A DNA stretch of 64,000 bases from Herbaspirillum sp. LeCh32-8 (GCF_017814915.1 NZ_JAGIPZ010000001.1:1055559-1119558); one strand, 5' to 3'. Shown: positions 1 through 8,953, numbered from the stretch's first letter. A program made the numbers and translations. Notes: generated by a model not told the origin, from the letters alone.

Positions 1-110
1 TGTTGCAGCAGCAGGTCGAAGCCGTCGCGTGCCGACTGGCTGACCAGGCAGTCCTCTTCGTGCGCATCCTCGGCGACGATGGCGAGGTCGGCGTCCATGC
101 TCTCGCTCAT
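1..110 (-). CDS. Unknown protein, N-terminal fragment (runs off window start)
   Basis: The first 36 or so residues are visible and begin [20 protein letters not shown]; the rest lies beyond position 1. Its ATG (110-108) overlaps the TGA of the short chemoreceptor-like gene in an ATGA junction, so the two are probably translationally coupled and belong to the same signalling operon as the CheA-like kinase. The visible part is acidic and has no membrane segment or diagnostic motif, so no function is assigned. A receiver or other chemotaxis-type output protein would suit the position, but that is a guess. Confidence 0.6.
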   Translation of the reverse strand, partial: MSESMDADLAIVAEDAHEEDCLVSQSARDGFDLLLQ

Positions 111-850
111 GCTGCCTCGGCCAGGGTGGTGCGGGTTCTCTTGTTGATCAGGTCCAAGCCGATCACCGCGCCCATGATCATCTTGCCGCCCGCCTGCAGA
201 TCCTGGAAGGTGGTGGTGGTGATCAGGTCGTTCTGATAAAGATTGGCGCGATAGCTCTTGGAGAGCTTCTCGGCGCGCTGTGCCAGGTCGCGCACCTCGG
301 AGGCCACCACCGCGAAGCCGCGACCGTGAGCGCCCGCGCGCGCCGCCTCGATGGAGGCGTTGAGCGCGACGATGATCACCTGATTGACGATCAGCGCGAA
401 TTCATCGTTCTTGCGATGCATTTCCCGGTTGTGCGAGATCAGCACGTTCATGTCCTCGTGCCAGCGCTCGAAGGTGCGGATCAGGCCCAGCAGCTTGTCG
501 ATGGTGTCCTGCGAGGCGTCGCAGTTCTCCATCATGCGCGCCATGCTTTCCGACTTCTGCGACGACAGGCGCGCGATCATTTCCTCGCTCTCGCGGTGCA
601 TCTCCAGCATGCGCAATTCGCCCTCGCGCTGCGCCAGCGCCAGTCTCTCCTGGTGACCGGCGGCGTCGCGCTGCTGTTCTTCCAGCGTTTCCTGCACGCT
701 GCGTTTCAGGGCTTCGACCTGCTCGAGGTCGATCATGCGCGCCGCGCGCGCCTTCTGGCGCTTCCACAGCAAGGCCATCGGCGCGCCGGCCAGCACGGCG
801 CCCAGCGCCAGGAAGAGTATCGAATTCCACATGACTGTCATTTCCACCAT
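107..850 (-). CDS. Short single-pass chemoreceptor-like signalling protein
   Basis: The protein has 247 residues. One hydrophobic segment (about 10-29) is followed by a long charged coiled coil and then the conserved hairpin tip of methyl-accepting chemotaxis proteins ([12 protein letters not shown] at 162-173, then [17 protein letters not shown] to 192). It has no periplasmic sensor, no HAMP domain and only about 55 residues after the tip, so the usual returning helix and adaptation region are cut short compared with normal receptors of about 500-550 residues. It starts 15 bases after the CheA-like gene and its stop overlaps the next start. By family the tip binds CheA/CheW; here it more likely organises the neighbouring membrane kinase, which is inference. 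Confidence 0.8.
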   Translation of the reverse strand: MVEMTVMWNSILFLALGAVLAGAPMALLWKRQKARAARMIDLEQVEALKRSVQETLEEQQRDAAGHQERLALAQREGELRMLEMHRESEEMIARLSSQKSESMARMMENCDASQDTIDKLLGLIRTFERWHEDMNVLISHNREMHRKNDEFALIVNQVIIVALNASIEAARAGAHGRGFAVVASEVRDLAQRAEKLSKSYRANLYQNDLITTTTFQDLQAGGKMIMGAVIGLDLINKRTRTTLAEAA

Positions 851-865
851 TGCAACATCGAGGCC

Positions 866-3298
866 TCAGGCCACCTGCGGATTGCCGCCCTGCGGCAGAT
901 GCACCGGGTGCGGGTGCGCCTGCTCCTGGCCCGCGACCGGATACGGCACGTCGATGCCGTCGACTTCCACCGCCACGTTCTCCGGCAGCATCACGATGAT
1001 CTGGAACGCACGGAAGGCGGCGCCTTCGGCGGTGTCGTTGAAGTGGATCTCGATCTTGCCGTGCTCGCGGGTCACGAAGTCCAGCACCGCGTCCATGCCC
1101 ACGCCGCGGCCGGACACCTCGGTCACTTCGCTGCGGGTGGAGAAGCCCGGTTGCAGGATCAGGCGCGCCACCTCGGCGTCGCTCAAGACCTGGTCGACGC
1201 TGATCAGCTTCTTCTCGATGCCGATCTGGCGCACGCGGTGCAGCGCCAGGCCGCGTCCGTCGTCGGACAGGGCCATCTGGAACATGTCGTCCATCACGCC
1301 CATTTCCAGCTTGATGCTGCCGGCCTCCGGCTTGCCTGCGGCGATTCGCTCGTCGGCGCCCTCCAGGCCGTGGTCCATGGCGTTGCGGATCAGGTGCATG
1401 AACACGTTTTGCAGCAGCGGCGAGGCGAAGCTGTGCACCACGTAGCCGTTGTCTTCGATCTCAACATGCGGGGCAACCTTGCCCAGCTCGGCGGCCAGCG
1501 CCGGCAGCGAATCGGTCACCGGGGCCAGCACGTCCTGCACGGTCTCGGTACCCAAGAGGCGCAGCATGCGGCGCATTTCGTCGCGCACCGTCACCATTTC
1601 ATGCAGGTTGGTGGTGTTGACGTTTTCCAGGCGGAACAGGCTTTCCTGGATGTGCTTGCGGTCGATGGTCAGCACATGGCGCTCGTAGCCGGCGCCCACG
1701 GCTGCCGCTTCGGCATTGGCCACGCGACCCAGCGTGACGTCGTTGATGCGAGCGTAGCGGTCGATGATTTCGCGCACCTGGGCCAGTTGCTGCAGCAAAT
1801 ACTCCTGGCTCCAGACTGCGCCGGTTTCCGGATGGCGCAGGTCGTCGTAGTGCTGCTCGGCGTCGTGCACCACGTTGGCCAGGTGCAGCAGGCCGTAGGT
1901 GCGGCCGTTGCCCTTGATGGTGTGCATGTTGCGGAACAGCTTGGCGATGGCGAAGGCGGTAGCTTCCGGATTCTGGTGCACGATCTGTTCGTTCTCTTCC
2001 AGGAAGCGGCGCGCGCTGCTGATGAACTCGGCGAACTTGGCAGGCGCCACCGCGAGGATCTCGCCGATCATTTCCAGCTCGCGCTTCTGTTCGTTGGCTT
2101 CGGCCGCCAGCTGGCGCAACTCGGTGACATCGCGTACGCACAGCATCAGGCGGATCACCATATCGTTGTCATCAGTGATCGGTGACCACGACAGGTCGAG
2201 GATCTTCTTGACGCCACCGGCCAGGGTCTTCTCGACCTCGCCCACCATCAGGTGTTCGTTGAAGGCGAAGTTCATCACGTCTTCGCCGATGCAGGCGCCG
2301 CCGATGGCTTCGATCTGCGACAGGGTGTCGGCGCCCAGGTTGGTGCCGGCGAAGACCAGATCCATCAGGTCGCGACCGGCGATGTCGGAGGTCTCGAACA
2401 CGGTTTCAAGGAAGGCCGAGTATTCAGGGTGGATCTTGTTGCCATCGACGATGGTCAGGATGCCCTGCGGAATGTTCTGCAGCATGGCCTGCATGTCGGC
2501 GGTCTTCTGGCGGATCTGCGCCGAAGCGCCCTCGATCTTTTCCACCATGCCGTTGAAGGCGACGATGGAATGACCCACCTCATCCATGCGCTGCACCGGC
2601 AGGCGGCGGGTGAAGTCCTGGCTAGCGGCGATCTCGCCCATCATGCTCGACATGCGGCTGATCGGGCCGGTAATCTGGCGATACAGCAGGAAGCCCAGGC
2701 CGCCCAGCAGCACCACCGCCACGGCGGTCACGATGCTGATGGTGGTGGTGGTCTGCGAGAGCTTGCCGTTCAACGACGCGATGGCGTTGTCCTTGAAGCG
2801 GTTCTTCTCGATACGCAGGGTGTTGACGATGCCTTCCAGTTCAGTCTGGTATTGCATCACGCCGCCGAAGAACTGCGCCTGGGCGATCTCATTCTTGCCG
2901 GCCAGCTTGAACTTGGCGGTGTTGTCGATGGCGCTGAAATAGTTGTCCAGGCTTTCGCGGGCCTGCTCGATCAAGCCGCGCTGCGCTACGCCGTCAGCCT
3001 GCTTGGCTTGCTGTTCCAGCGCCTTTTCCAGCACGGCTTTCTTCTGGGCCAGCTTTTCGTTTTCCTGCACCACCAGCTGGTTGTCGGTCTCGGTGACCAT
3101 CACCATGGCCGCCAGCTGCACGTCCTTCAACTGCCCCATCAGGTCCGACGAGGCCAGCACGCTGGGCATCACGCCCTCGGTGACCGATTTGACTTCCACT
3201 GCACTGCCGCGCGACTGGTACATCGCGTAGCCGCCAATGGCGGCAATGGCGACGAAGGTAAGCATCACGAGCAGCGTGATGCGCATACGGATGGTCAT
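866..3298 (-). CDS. Membrane-bound CheA-like histidine kinase (4HB sensor-HAMP-PAS-Hpt-ATPase)
   Basis: An 810-residue kinase. In order: TM1 (about 7-26), a helical periplasmic sensor (30-185), TM2 (186-206), HAMP (207-260), a PAS-like domain (265-395), an Hpt domain with phospho-acceptor His459 in MHTIKGNGRTYG, and a CheA-type ATPase (about 600-775) with N-box HLIRNAMDHG, G1 DDGRG and G2 GRGVGMDAV. The C-terminus ends without the CheW-like P5 domain that couples true CheA to receptors. The start has a good ribosome site (AAGGGG 8 bases upstream). It should autophosphorylate and pass phosphate to a receiver not seen in the window. First gene of the visible operon with the mini-receptor downstream. 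Confidence 0.9.
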   Translation of the reverse strand: MTIRMRITLLVMLTFVAIAAIGGYAMYQSRGSAVEVKSVTEGVMPSVLASSDLMGQLKDVQLAAMVMVTETDNQLVVQENEKLAQKKAVLEKALEQQAKQADGVAQRGLIEQARESLDNYFSAIDNTAKFKLAGKNEIAQAQFFGGVMQYQTELEGIVNTLRIEKNRFKDNAIASLNGKLSQTTTTISIVTAVAVVLLGGLGFLLYRQITGPISRMSSMMGEIAASQDFTRRLPVQRMDEVGHSIVAFNGMVEKIEGASAQIRQKTADMQAMLQNIPQGILTIVDGNKIHPEYSAFLETVFETSDIAGRDLMDLVFAGTNLGADTLSQIEAIGGACIGEDVMNFAFNEHLMVGEVEKTLAGGVKKILDLSWSPITDDNDMVIRLMLCVRDVTELRQLAAEANEQKRELEMIGEILAVAPAKFAEFISSARRFLEENEQIVHQNPEATAFAIAKLFRNMHTIKGNGRTYGLLHLANVVHDAEQHYDDLRHPETGAVWSQEYLLQQLAQVREIIDRYARINDVTLGRVANAEAAAVGAGYERHVLTIDRKHIQESLFRLENVNTTNLHEMVTVRDEMRRMLRLLGTETVQDVLAPVTDSLPALAAELGKVAPHVEIEDNGYVVHSFASPLLQNVFMHLIRNAMDHGLEGADERIAAGKPEAGSIKLEMGVMDDMFQMALSDDGRGLALHRVRQIGIEKKLISVDQVLSDAEVARLILQPGFSTRSEVTEVSGRGVGMDAVLDFVTREHGKIEIHFNDTAEGAAFRAFQIIVMLPENVAVEVDGIDVPYPVAGQEQAHPHPVHLPQGGNPQVA

Positions 3299-3642
3299 TG
3301 AATTCCCCTTGTAGTGGCGATCCGCGGCACTGTTTCACGTTCATCCCAGGAACGTGAACAGACGATCAGGCCGATTTGGATGCGGGGCGGATTGTTGCAT
3401 TCAAGTATTACTGCTGCGTGACAACACAACGCCGACTTGACCTGCCTTACCAGGTACTCGCGTTTATGCCGGGCATATACGGAATGAATCCATGCGGCTG
3501 AAAAGGACAATGCTGCACGGCAATTCTTCGAACTCGCAAGGCGCGACAGAGTCTTCCTACATCAGCTTGGGCAGCTGTCCGATGTGCCGACGCCGCAGCC
3601 GGCGCTATGGTGAGATCTCAATCGACGAATCAGGAGGACACC
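3299..3642. other. Intergenic region, divergent promoters expected
   Basis: About 340 bases lie between the divergent CheA-like kinase and the small hydrophilic protein gene. The stretch is less GC-rich than its surroundings. I found no convincing -35/-10 pair, terminator or extra gene; the open frames crossing it have poor codon use and no ribosome site. Confidence 0.6.
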
Positions 3643-3849
3643 ATGCAGCACAAGCACTCTCCTCAGACATCTGCGTCGCATCCGGCCAATGCGCCGGGCA
3701 ACCCGTTTGCCGAGCAGTCGCAAGAGCAGGCAGAAAAACAGCAGCAGTCCATGGCCGCCGAGAGCGAACGCCAGGCCGCGTCGCGCGCCCACGTTGAACA
3801 AGGCAACACGCACATCAAGCAGCCGGACAAATCGCGCAACGGTTCCTGA
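3643..3849 (+). CDS. Small hydrophilic protein (68 aa), probable stress hydrophilin type
   Basis: The start was chosen at the ATG preceded by a strong AGGAGG (3632-3637); an earlier in-frame GTG has no ribosome site. The product is very polar, rich in Gln, Ser, Ala, Glu and His, with no membrane segment and no cysteine, and is likely disordered. No family is recognised. It lies 66 bases upstream of an SDR dehydrogenase, which is itself followed by another tiny hydrophilic protein, so the three may be co-expressed. A role in desiccation or osmotic stress is inferred only from composition and neighbours. Confidence 0.65.
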   Translation: MQHKHSPQTSASHPANAPGNPFAEQSQEQAEKQQQSMAAESERQAASRAHVEQGNTHIKQPDKSRNGS

Positions 3850-3915
3850 GCGAACCGGCGCAGGCACTCTGTCAATTTTTCCGCAGTCAATTTTTCGTAT
3901 CCAGCAGGAGCTTTT

Positions 3916-4701
3916 ATGCATGCTCTGAACCCATCCCACCTGCAGCGCTTCAAGAACAAGGTAGTCGTCGTGACCGGCGCCGCTTCTGGCATCGGAGAAG
4001 CCACAGCGCGCCGTTTTTCGGATGAAGGCGCCAACGTGGTGCTGGCCGATCGCAACGCGGCCGGCCTGGCCAAGGTAATGGACTCGCTGCCTGCGGAGCG
4101 CACCGCGGCGCGCGAAACTGATGTCTCCGTGCATCATGAGGTAAAGGAGATGATCGACTTCGCCGTGGAGCGCTTCGGCAAGCTGGACGTGTTGATCAAC
4201 GACGCCGGCATCTTCGCTCACGGCACCGTGACCGAGGTCAGTCCGGAAGACTGGCACCGGGTTCAGGCGACCAACGTGAACGGCGTTTTCTACGGCGCGC
4301 GCGAGGCGATTGCGCATCTCGAAAGGACGCGCGGCTCGATCGTCAACATCGCCTCGGTGTCGGGCTTGGGTGGAGACTGGAGCATGAGCGCCTACAACAC
4401 CTCCAAAGGTGCAGTGGTCAACCTCACCCGGGTGCTGGCGATGGACTTCGCCAAAAAAGGCATCCGCGTGAATTCCGTGTGCCCGACTTTCACGCATACC
4501 GGCATGACCGCCGACATGGAAGGTCAACAGCCGCTGATGGACAAATTCGCTGAACGCATCCCTCTGGGCCGTGGCGCCGATCCGCAGGAAATCGCCTCGG
4601 TGATTGCCTTCCTCGCCAGTCCCGACGCCGCCTTCGTCACCGGCGTGAACATGCCGGTCGACGGGGGCCTGACCGCCTCCAACGGCCAGCCTCCGCAATG
4701 A
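3916..4701 (+). CDS. Short-chain dehydrogenase/reductase (SDR), NAD-preferring
   Basis: A classical SDR of 261 residues. It shows the Rossmann glycine motif TGAASGIG (20-27), an acidic residue at the end of the second strand (LADRN, Asp45) that usually favours NAD over NADP, NDAG (95-98), catalytic Ser147/149 and YNTSK (Tyr160, Lys164). The C-terminal MPVDGG is typical of the FabG-like classical branch. Substrate cannot be read from sequence. It sits between two small hydrophilic proteins and upstream of the phospholipase D fusion. A cytoplasmic oxidoreductase of the stress-associated kind is a reasonable guess. Confidence 0.9.
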   Translation: MHALNPSHLQRFKNKVVVVTGAASGIGEATARRFSDEGANVVLADRNAAGLAKVMDSLPAERTAARETDVSVHHEVKEMIDFAVERFGKLDVLINDAGIFAHGTVTEVSPEDWHRVQATNVNGVFYGAREAIAHLERTRGSIVNIASVSGLGGDWSMSAYNTSKGAVVNLTRVLAMDFAKKGIRVNSVCPTFTHTGMTADMEGQQPLMDKFAERIPLGRGADPQEIASVIAFLASPDAAFVTGVNMPVDGGLTASNGQPPQ

Positions 4702-4732
4702 GGCGCGGCCCCCAACAGACAAGGAGCACATC

Positions 4733-4918
4733 ATGAGCAATACCGCCCCCCTGGCGCAGGAATATGCCAACTCCACCGAAACCGGCTTGGACAAGAGCAA
4801 GCCGCAGCGCTTCCCTCATCAAGACAAGCCGCAGGTTCAGACCGGCGCGTCCGCCAAGGCGACGGATGGCAAAAACAAGGCGCGCGAAGAGCATCCGATT
4901 TCGGTCGGCAAGCCCTAA
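4733..4918 (+). CDS. Small hydrophilic protein (61 aa)
   Basis: It starts 31 bases after the SDR gene behind a clear AAGGAG (4720-4725). The product is rich in Lys, Gln, Thr, Ala and Pro, has no hydrophobic segment and is probably disordered. It resembles the 68-residue protein upstream of the SDR in character but not in clear sequence. No family or function is recognised. It most likely belongs to the same transcript as the SDR. Confidence 0.65.
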   Translation: MSNTAPLAQEYANSTETGLDKSKPQRFPHQDKPQVQTGASAKATDGKNKAREEHPISVGKP

Positions 4919-4986
4919 GCCGGCCTCAGCCTTAGCTTCATCGCCGCCAGCACAGAACAACACCAAGATCAAACTCCGGAGCCGCC

Positions 4987-7329
4987 ATGCCAGACCTCGT
5001 TGAACCCGATGCCGATCGTGGCCTGCTACAGCCAGGCCGCAATTGCTGGCGGCTGGAACAGGCCGACCGTTTCAAACTGCTGATCGACGCGGCCGAGTAT
5101 TTCGGCGCGCTGCGCTCGGCTCTGCTGAAAGCCGAGCGCAGCGTCTTTATACTCGGATGGGATATCGACAGCCGCACGGTGCTGGTGCCCGACGGTGCCG
5201 ACGACGACTTCCCACCGCAATTGGGCGACCTGCTGCATGCGCTGGTGGCGCGTCGACCGGGGCTGCATATTCATGTGCTGAACTGGGATTATGCGATGCT
5301 GTATGCGCTGGAGCGTGAATGGCTGATGGCGAAAAAGCCCGGCCGCGAGCGCAACAAGCGTCTGCGCTTCCATACCGACGCGCGTCATCCCGTCGGCGCA
5401 TCGCATCACCAGAAAGTGGTGGTGATCGACGACCGCCTGGCCTTCGTCGGCGGGTTGGACCTGACTCGCTGCCGCTGGGACACACCCGAACATGCGGTCG
5501 ACAATCCGCTGCGCCGCGATCCGGACGATCGCCCCTACGCGCCCTTCCATGACGTGCAAGCCATGGTGGAAGGCGACGTCGCGCGCGCATTGGGCGAGCT
5601 AGCGCGCCGCCGCTGGCGCCAGGCCGGGCACGGCGAGCCGCTGCAGCTGCCGGATCGCATTGACGACGCGAGCCGCAGTGATCGCAGCCCGCTATGGCCG
5701 CAAGACCTCGAACCCGACCTGACCGACCTCAAGGTCGCCATCTCCCGCACCGAACCCGACTATGAAGGCCGCACGGGGGTATTTGAAGTGCGCCAGCTCT
5801 ACCTGGATGTCATCTCCGGCGCACGCGACTTCCTTTTCTTCGAGAATCAATATTTCACCTCCAATGTGCTGGCCGAGGCGCTGGGTGCGCGCCTGCGTGA
5901 CGCCGCAGGTCCGGAAGTAGCCGTAGTCTCGCCGCGCACGCAAAGCGGCTGGCTGGAACAGGCCACGATGGGCGCCCTGCGCGCCCGCATTCATCATCGG
6001 CTGAAAAACGCGCTGTCGGTGCACGGCGACGCGGCCGCTGCACGCTACCAGATGTATTGCCCGCGCCTGCCCGGCCTGGACGATGAATGCCTGAATGTGC
6101 ACAGCAAAGTGTTTGCGATGGATGATCGCCTGTTCTCTGTGGGCTCGGCCAACATGAGCAACCGCTCGATGGCCTTCGACACCGAATGCAACCTCAGCAT
6201 CGAGGTTCAGGGCGACGCCCCTAAGCAAGACGAGATAAGGCGCGCCATCGCCTTGATGCGCAACCGCCTGTTGGCCGAACACTTGGGCACCGAGCCGGCC
6301 GCCGTGGCCGAACAGATCGCCGTCGCCGGCAGCCTGCACGGCGCCATCGCCGCCCTGCGCAAGGAGGACGAGCGCGAGCTGGCGCCAATGGATCCGCGCC
6401 TGATCCCGGAACTGGACATCCTCACGCAGGACAACGCCGTGTTCGACCCGGAACGCCCGATCAGCCCGGACGAGGTAGTGGACGCCTATGTGCCGCGCAG
6501 CGCGCGCAAGCCGGTGCCGCGCCGGATGATCGGGCTGGGCCTGCTGGCTTTGGCGCTGGTGGCCTTCGCCCTGGCCTGGCGCTTCACGCCGCTGCGCGAC
6601 TGGATCAATCTGAGTTCTCTGATTGCCCTGGCGCGCAGCGTCGACAAGATGCCCTTCACCCCGGTGATCGTGATCGCAGCCTTTGTCGCGGCCGGCATGC
6701 TGATGGTGCCCATCACCGTACTCATCGCCGTGGCCGGCGTGGTGTTCGGGCCGATCTATGGTGGGCTGTACGCCACCGCGGGTGTGGCACTGAGTGCAGC
6801 GCTGGGGTTTGGCCTGGGCCAATGGCTGGGGCATGACGCGTTGCGCCAGATGCTGGGGCCGCGCATCAACAACCTGAGCCGCCGCTTCGCCCAGCGTGGC
6901 ATCGCCGCCATGGCGGTGATCCGTCTGCTGCCGATCGCGCCCTTCACGGTGGTCAACGTAGTAGCCGGGGCCTCGCACCTGGGCCTGCGCGACTACATGA
7001 TCGGCACATTGATCGGCATGGTGCCGGGCATCGTCCTGACGGTGATTTTCTCGCACAACCTGGCCGAGGCCATTCGCCACCCCAGCCCGCAAACGGTGCT
7101 GGTGCTGGCCTTGGTCACCGGCGCCCTGATGCTGATGGCCTTCGGTCTGCAAAAGCTGCTCAAGCCACGCGACAAGAAAAACCGCAAGGGCGACCAGCCG
7201 ATCGACCGGCGCGAAGAGCGCCAACTGCGCCGTGACGAGCCCAAGGCCGACATCAAGAGCGAGGCCCACTATCAGGAGTTGCAGGCACCCTCCGGACGAC
7301 ATGCCCACGTGGAGGCCAGGCGCGCATGA
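4987..7329 (+). CDS. Phospholipase D-family protein fused to a VTT (TVP38/TMEM64) membrane domain
   Basis: The protein has 780 residues. The N-terminal half has two HKD motifs typical of the phospholipase D/cardiolipin synthase superfamily: H141-x-K143...D148 and H372-x-K374...D379, each followed by GG/GS and Asn/Asp residues as expected. After a linker (about 400-500) comes a membrane domain (about 515-720) with several hydrophobic helices and the glycine-rich VVFGPIYGG and LLPIAPFTVVN motifs of the VTT/DedA-like family. The C-terminus is highly charged. The likely role is phosphatidyl transfer or hydrolysis at the inner membrane, with the VTT part acting on lipid distribution. It overlaps the next gene by 4 bases, so the two are coupled. 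Confidence 0.88.
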   Translation: MPDLVEPDADRGLLQPGRNCWRLEQADRFKLLIDAAEYFGALRSALLKAERSVFILGWDIDSRTVLVPDGADDDFPPQLGDLLHALVARRPGLHIHVLNWDYAMLYALEREWLMAKKPGRERNKRLRFHTDARHPVGASHHQKVVVIDDRLAFVGGLDLTRCRWDTPEHAVDNPLRRDPDDRPYAPFHDVQAMVEGDVARALGELARRRWRQAGHGEPLQLPDRIDDASRSDRSPLWPQDLEPDLTDLKVAISRTEPDYEGRTGVFEVRQLYLDVISGARDFLFFENQYFTSNVLAEALGARLRDAAGPEVAVVSPRTQSGWLEQATMGALRARIHHRLKNALSVHGDAAAARYQMYCPRLPGLDDECLNVHSKVFAMDDRLFSVGSANMSNRSMAFDTECNLSIEVQGDAPKQDEIRRAIALMRNRLLAEHLGTEPAAVAEQIAVAGSLHGAIAALRKEDERELAPMDPRLIPELDILTQDNAVFDPERPISPDEVVDAYVPRSARKPVPRRMIGLGLLALALVAFALAWRFTPLRDWINLSSLIALARSVDKMPFTPVIVIAAFVAAGMLMVPITVLIAVAGVVFGPIYGGLYATAGVALSAALGFGLGQWLGHDALRQMLGPRINNLSRRFAQRGIAAMAVIRLLPIAPFTVVNVVAGASHLGLRDYMIGTLIGMVPGIVLTVIFSHNLAEAIRHPSPQTVLVLALVTGALMLMAFGLQKLLKPRDKKNRKGDQPIDRREERQLRRDEPKADIKSEAHYQELQAPSGRHAHVEARRA

Positions 7330-8144
7330 GAATCGCCGCCATGCCATTGCCGCTGCGGCGCGCGCCGGACGCGGGATCAAGCGCTGAACCGGACATGGCG
7401 CCGCCATCAGATACCGACCTGGCGCTGAGTGCCGACGTGCCCTTGCAGCACTTGAGTCCCTGGCCACTGACCGTGGCCACCTACAACATTCACAGCGCCA
7501 TCGGCACCGACGGCTACTTCGCGCCGGAACGGATCGCCGGCGTACTGGGCGAGATCGAGGCCGACGTCATCGCTCTGCAGGAAGTGCCGCTGGGAGGAAC
7601 CGGGCAACCTAATGTGCTCGACCTGCTGCGCCGGACCACCGGCTTTTACGCGGTGGAAGGCCCGACCATGGACACCCGGGAACGCCGCTACGGCAATGCC
7701 GTATTGAGCCGTTATCCGGTGCTGGCCACCGAGACCATCGATCTCTCCTTCGGCAGCCGCGAGCCGCGCGGCGCGCTGGACGCCGACATCGACTGCCACG
7801 GCCACATGCTGCGGGTGGTGGCCACGCATCTGGGCCTGCGCCCCGCGGAACGGCGCGAGCAGATCCGGCGCTTGCTGCAGGCCTTCGATACCGACCAGGC
7901 GCCGGTGATCTTGATGGGGGATGTGAACGAATGGTTCGTGTGGGGGCGCGCCTTGCGCTGGCTGGTGTCGCACTTCGAGGCGGCGCCGGCCCCGCGCACC
8001 TTTCCCTCACGCTGGCCGCTGTTTTCGCTGGACCGGATCTGGATCAGCCCGCGCCATCGGCTGCTGCACGTGGAGGTGCATCGCACGCCGCTGGCGTGCG
8101 TGGCGTCGGATCACCTGCCGCTGATCGCGCACATCGATGGCTGA
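7326..8144 (+). CDS. Endonuclease/exonuclease/phosphatase-family phosphodiesterase
   Basis: The protein has 272 residues, with the EEP core beginning near residue 55. Motifs seen: TYNIHSAIG (Asn for metal), ALQEV (catalytic Glu), GNAVLSRYPV, GDVNEW (Asp/Asn pair) and the terminal SDHLPL (Asp-His pair). It starts at an ATGA overlap with the phospholipase D gene. EEP proteins of the YbhP type are commonly encoded next to cardiolipin-synthase-like genes, so a lipid head-group phosphodiesterase or a nuclease are the options; the context favours a membrane-lipid role. No signal peptide is evident. Confidence 0.87.
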   Translation: MRIAAMPLPLRRAPDAGSSAEPDMAPPSDTDLALSADVPLQHLSPWPLTVATYNIHSAIGTDGYFAPERIAGVLGEIEADVIALQEVPLGGTGQPNVLDLLRRTTGFYAVEGPTMDTRERRYGNAVLSRYPVLATETIDLSFGSREPRGALDADIDCHGHMLRVVATHLGLRPAERREQIRRLLQAFDTDQAPVILMGDVNEWFVWGRALRWLVSHFEAAPAPRTFPSRWPLFSLDRIWISPRHRLLHVEVHRTPLACVASDHLPLIAHIDG

Positions 8145-8180
8145 GCGTCCTCAAAGGGACAAGCGGGAACGGGAGTTGAA

Positions 8181-8516
8181 TCAGGTGAAGCGCCGTTTGC
8201 CGCCCCAAAGCTTGACGGCCAGCGCGACCCAGATCAGCAGGAACAGCATATTGCACGGCAGCCAGACCAGTTGGGTCCAGACATAGTCGCTGACCCAGCT
8301 CGTCACCACATCGCGGCAACCGCAGACATGGTCGGCATAGAACAATTCGCCGGTCTCGCGCGCGGCCGCGAACTGCAGCCACAGAAACCCGAACACCAGC
8401 GGAATCATCACGAAGCCCAGCGCGCACCAGCGCCGGATCTGTCGGTGCTTGCGGCACCAGTCGATTTTGCGTAGCGGGCCCTCGCCCCCGCATCCGTTCA
8501 TCGTTTCGCTGTGCAT
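8181..8516 (-). CDS. Small membrane protein of unknown function (111 aa, two membrane segments)
   Basis: The ATG at 8516 was chosen because an AAGGGGAG lies just upstream; a longer in-frame reading adds 54 arginine-rich residues without family support. The product has a basic N-terminus with Cys and His residues, a first hydrophobic helix (VMIPLVFGFLWLQFAA), a loop holding CGCRD, and a second helix (LPCNMLFLLIWVALAV). Both termini are predicted inside. The paired cysteines in the loop are notable but no family is recognised. It converges on the EEP gene, with 36 bases between the stops. Confidence 0.65.
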   Translation of the reverse strand: MHSETMNGCGGEGPLRKIDWCRKHRQIRRWCALGFVMIPLVFGFLWLQFAAARETGELFYADHVCGCRDVVTSWVSDYVWTQLVWLPCNMLFLLIWVALAVKLWGGKRRFT

Positions 8517-8953
8517 ATTCTCCCCTTGCACTTGCATGTGTTTATACGCCCCTGGATCGCCGCGCGGCCGCCTGCAAGACGCCCTCTGCCGAACAGCAAT
8601 CGTCAACCGTCCTCCCTCTCGGGAAGCCGGATCTTGTTTGGATCTGGAGAACGGATCGAATGGGAAGGCGCCCGCCATCTACAGGCGCGTCCGGGCGGAA
8701 CAAGCCGGACAGACAATCCGGCTCGTGTTTCAGCCAGCACCGCGGCGAGGCTGCAAACCCGCGCCGGATGGCCGAAAAACGGCTATTTCAAGCGTCAAAC
8801 GAGACCATCGCAGCGAATGGACATCATTTTGTTCTCGCAATAGGAGATTTGCCCAGAACCAATACGATACGTTTCGTCTCGGATTCTAGGTGCAAATTAT
8901 CTTGCGCTCAACAAAATTTACGCTTGTTAGCTCGATATTTACTGAGGCCTTTT
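8517..8953. other. Intergenic region with AT-rich end and a small palindrome
   Basis: 437 bases between the small membrane protein and the TetR gene, both on the minus strand. The right part (about 8820-8950) is clearly less GC-rich than its surroundings. It contains a near-perfect 14-base palindrome, ACGATACGTTTCGT (8864-8877), of the size of a repressor half-site pair. No supported gene; the open frames crossing it on the plus strand have no ribosome site or family features. Confidence 0.5.

Noticed and set aside
326..2185. Long plus-strand open frame opposite the CheA-like kinase
   Set aside because: Shadow of the kinase gene; His/Arg/Val-rich composition, no ribosome site and no domain.
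8511..8889. Plus-strand open frames in the 8.5-8.9 kb gap
   Set aside because: No ribosome sites, mixed Arg/Pro/Ser composition and no family features; the region is treated as intergenic.
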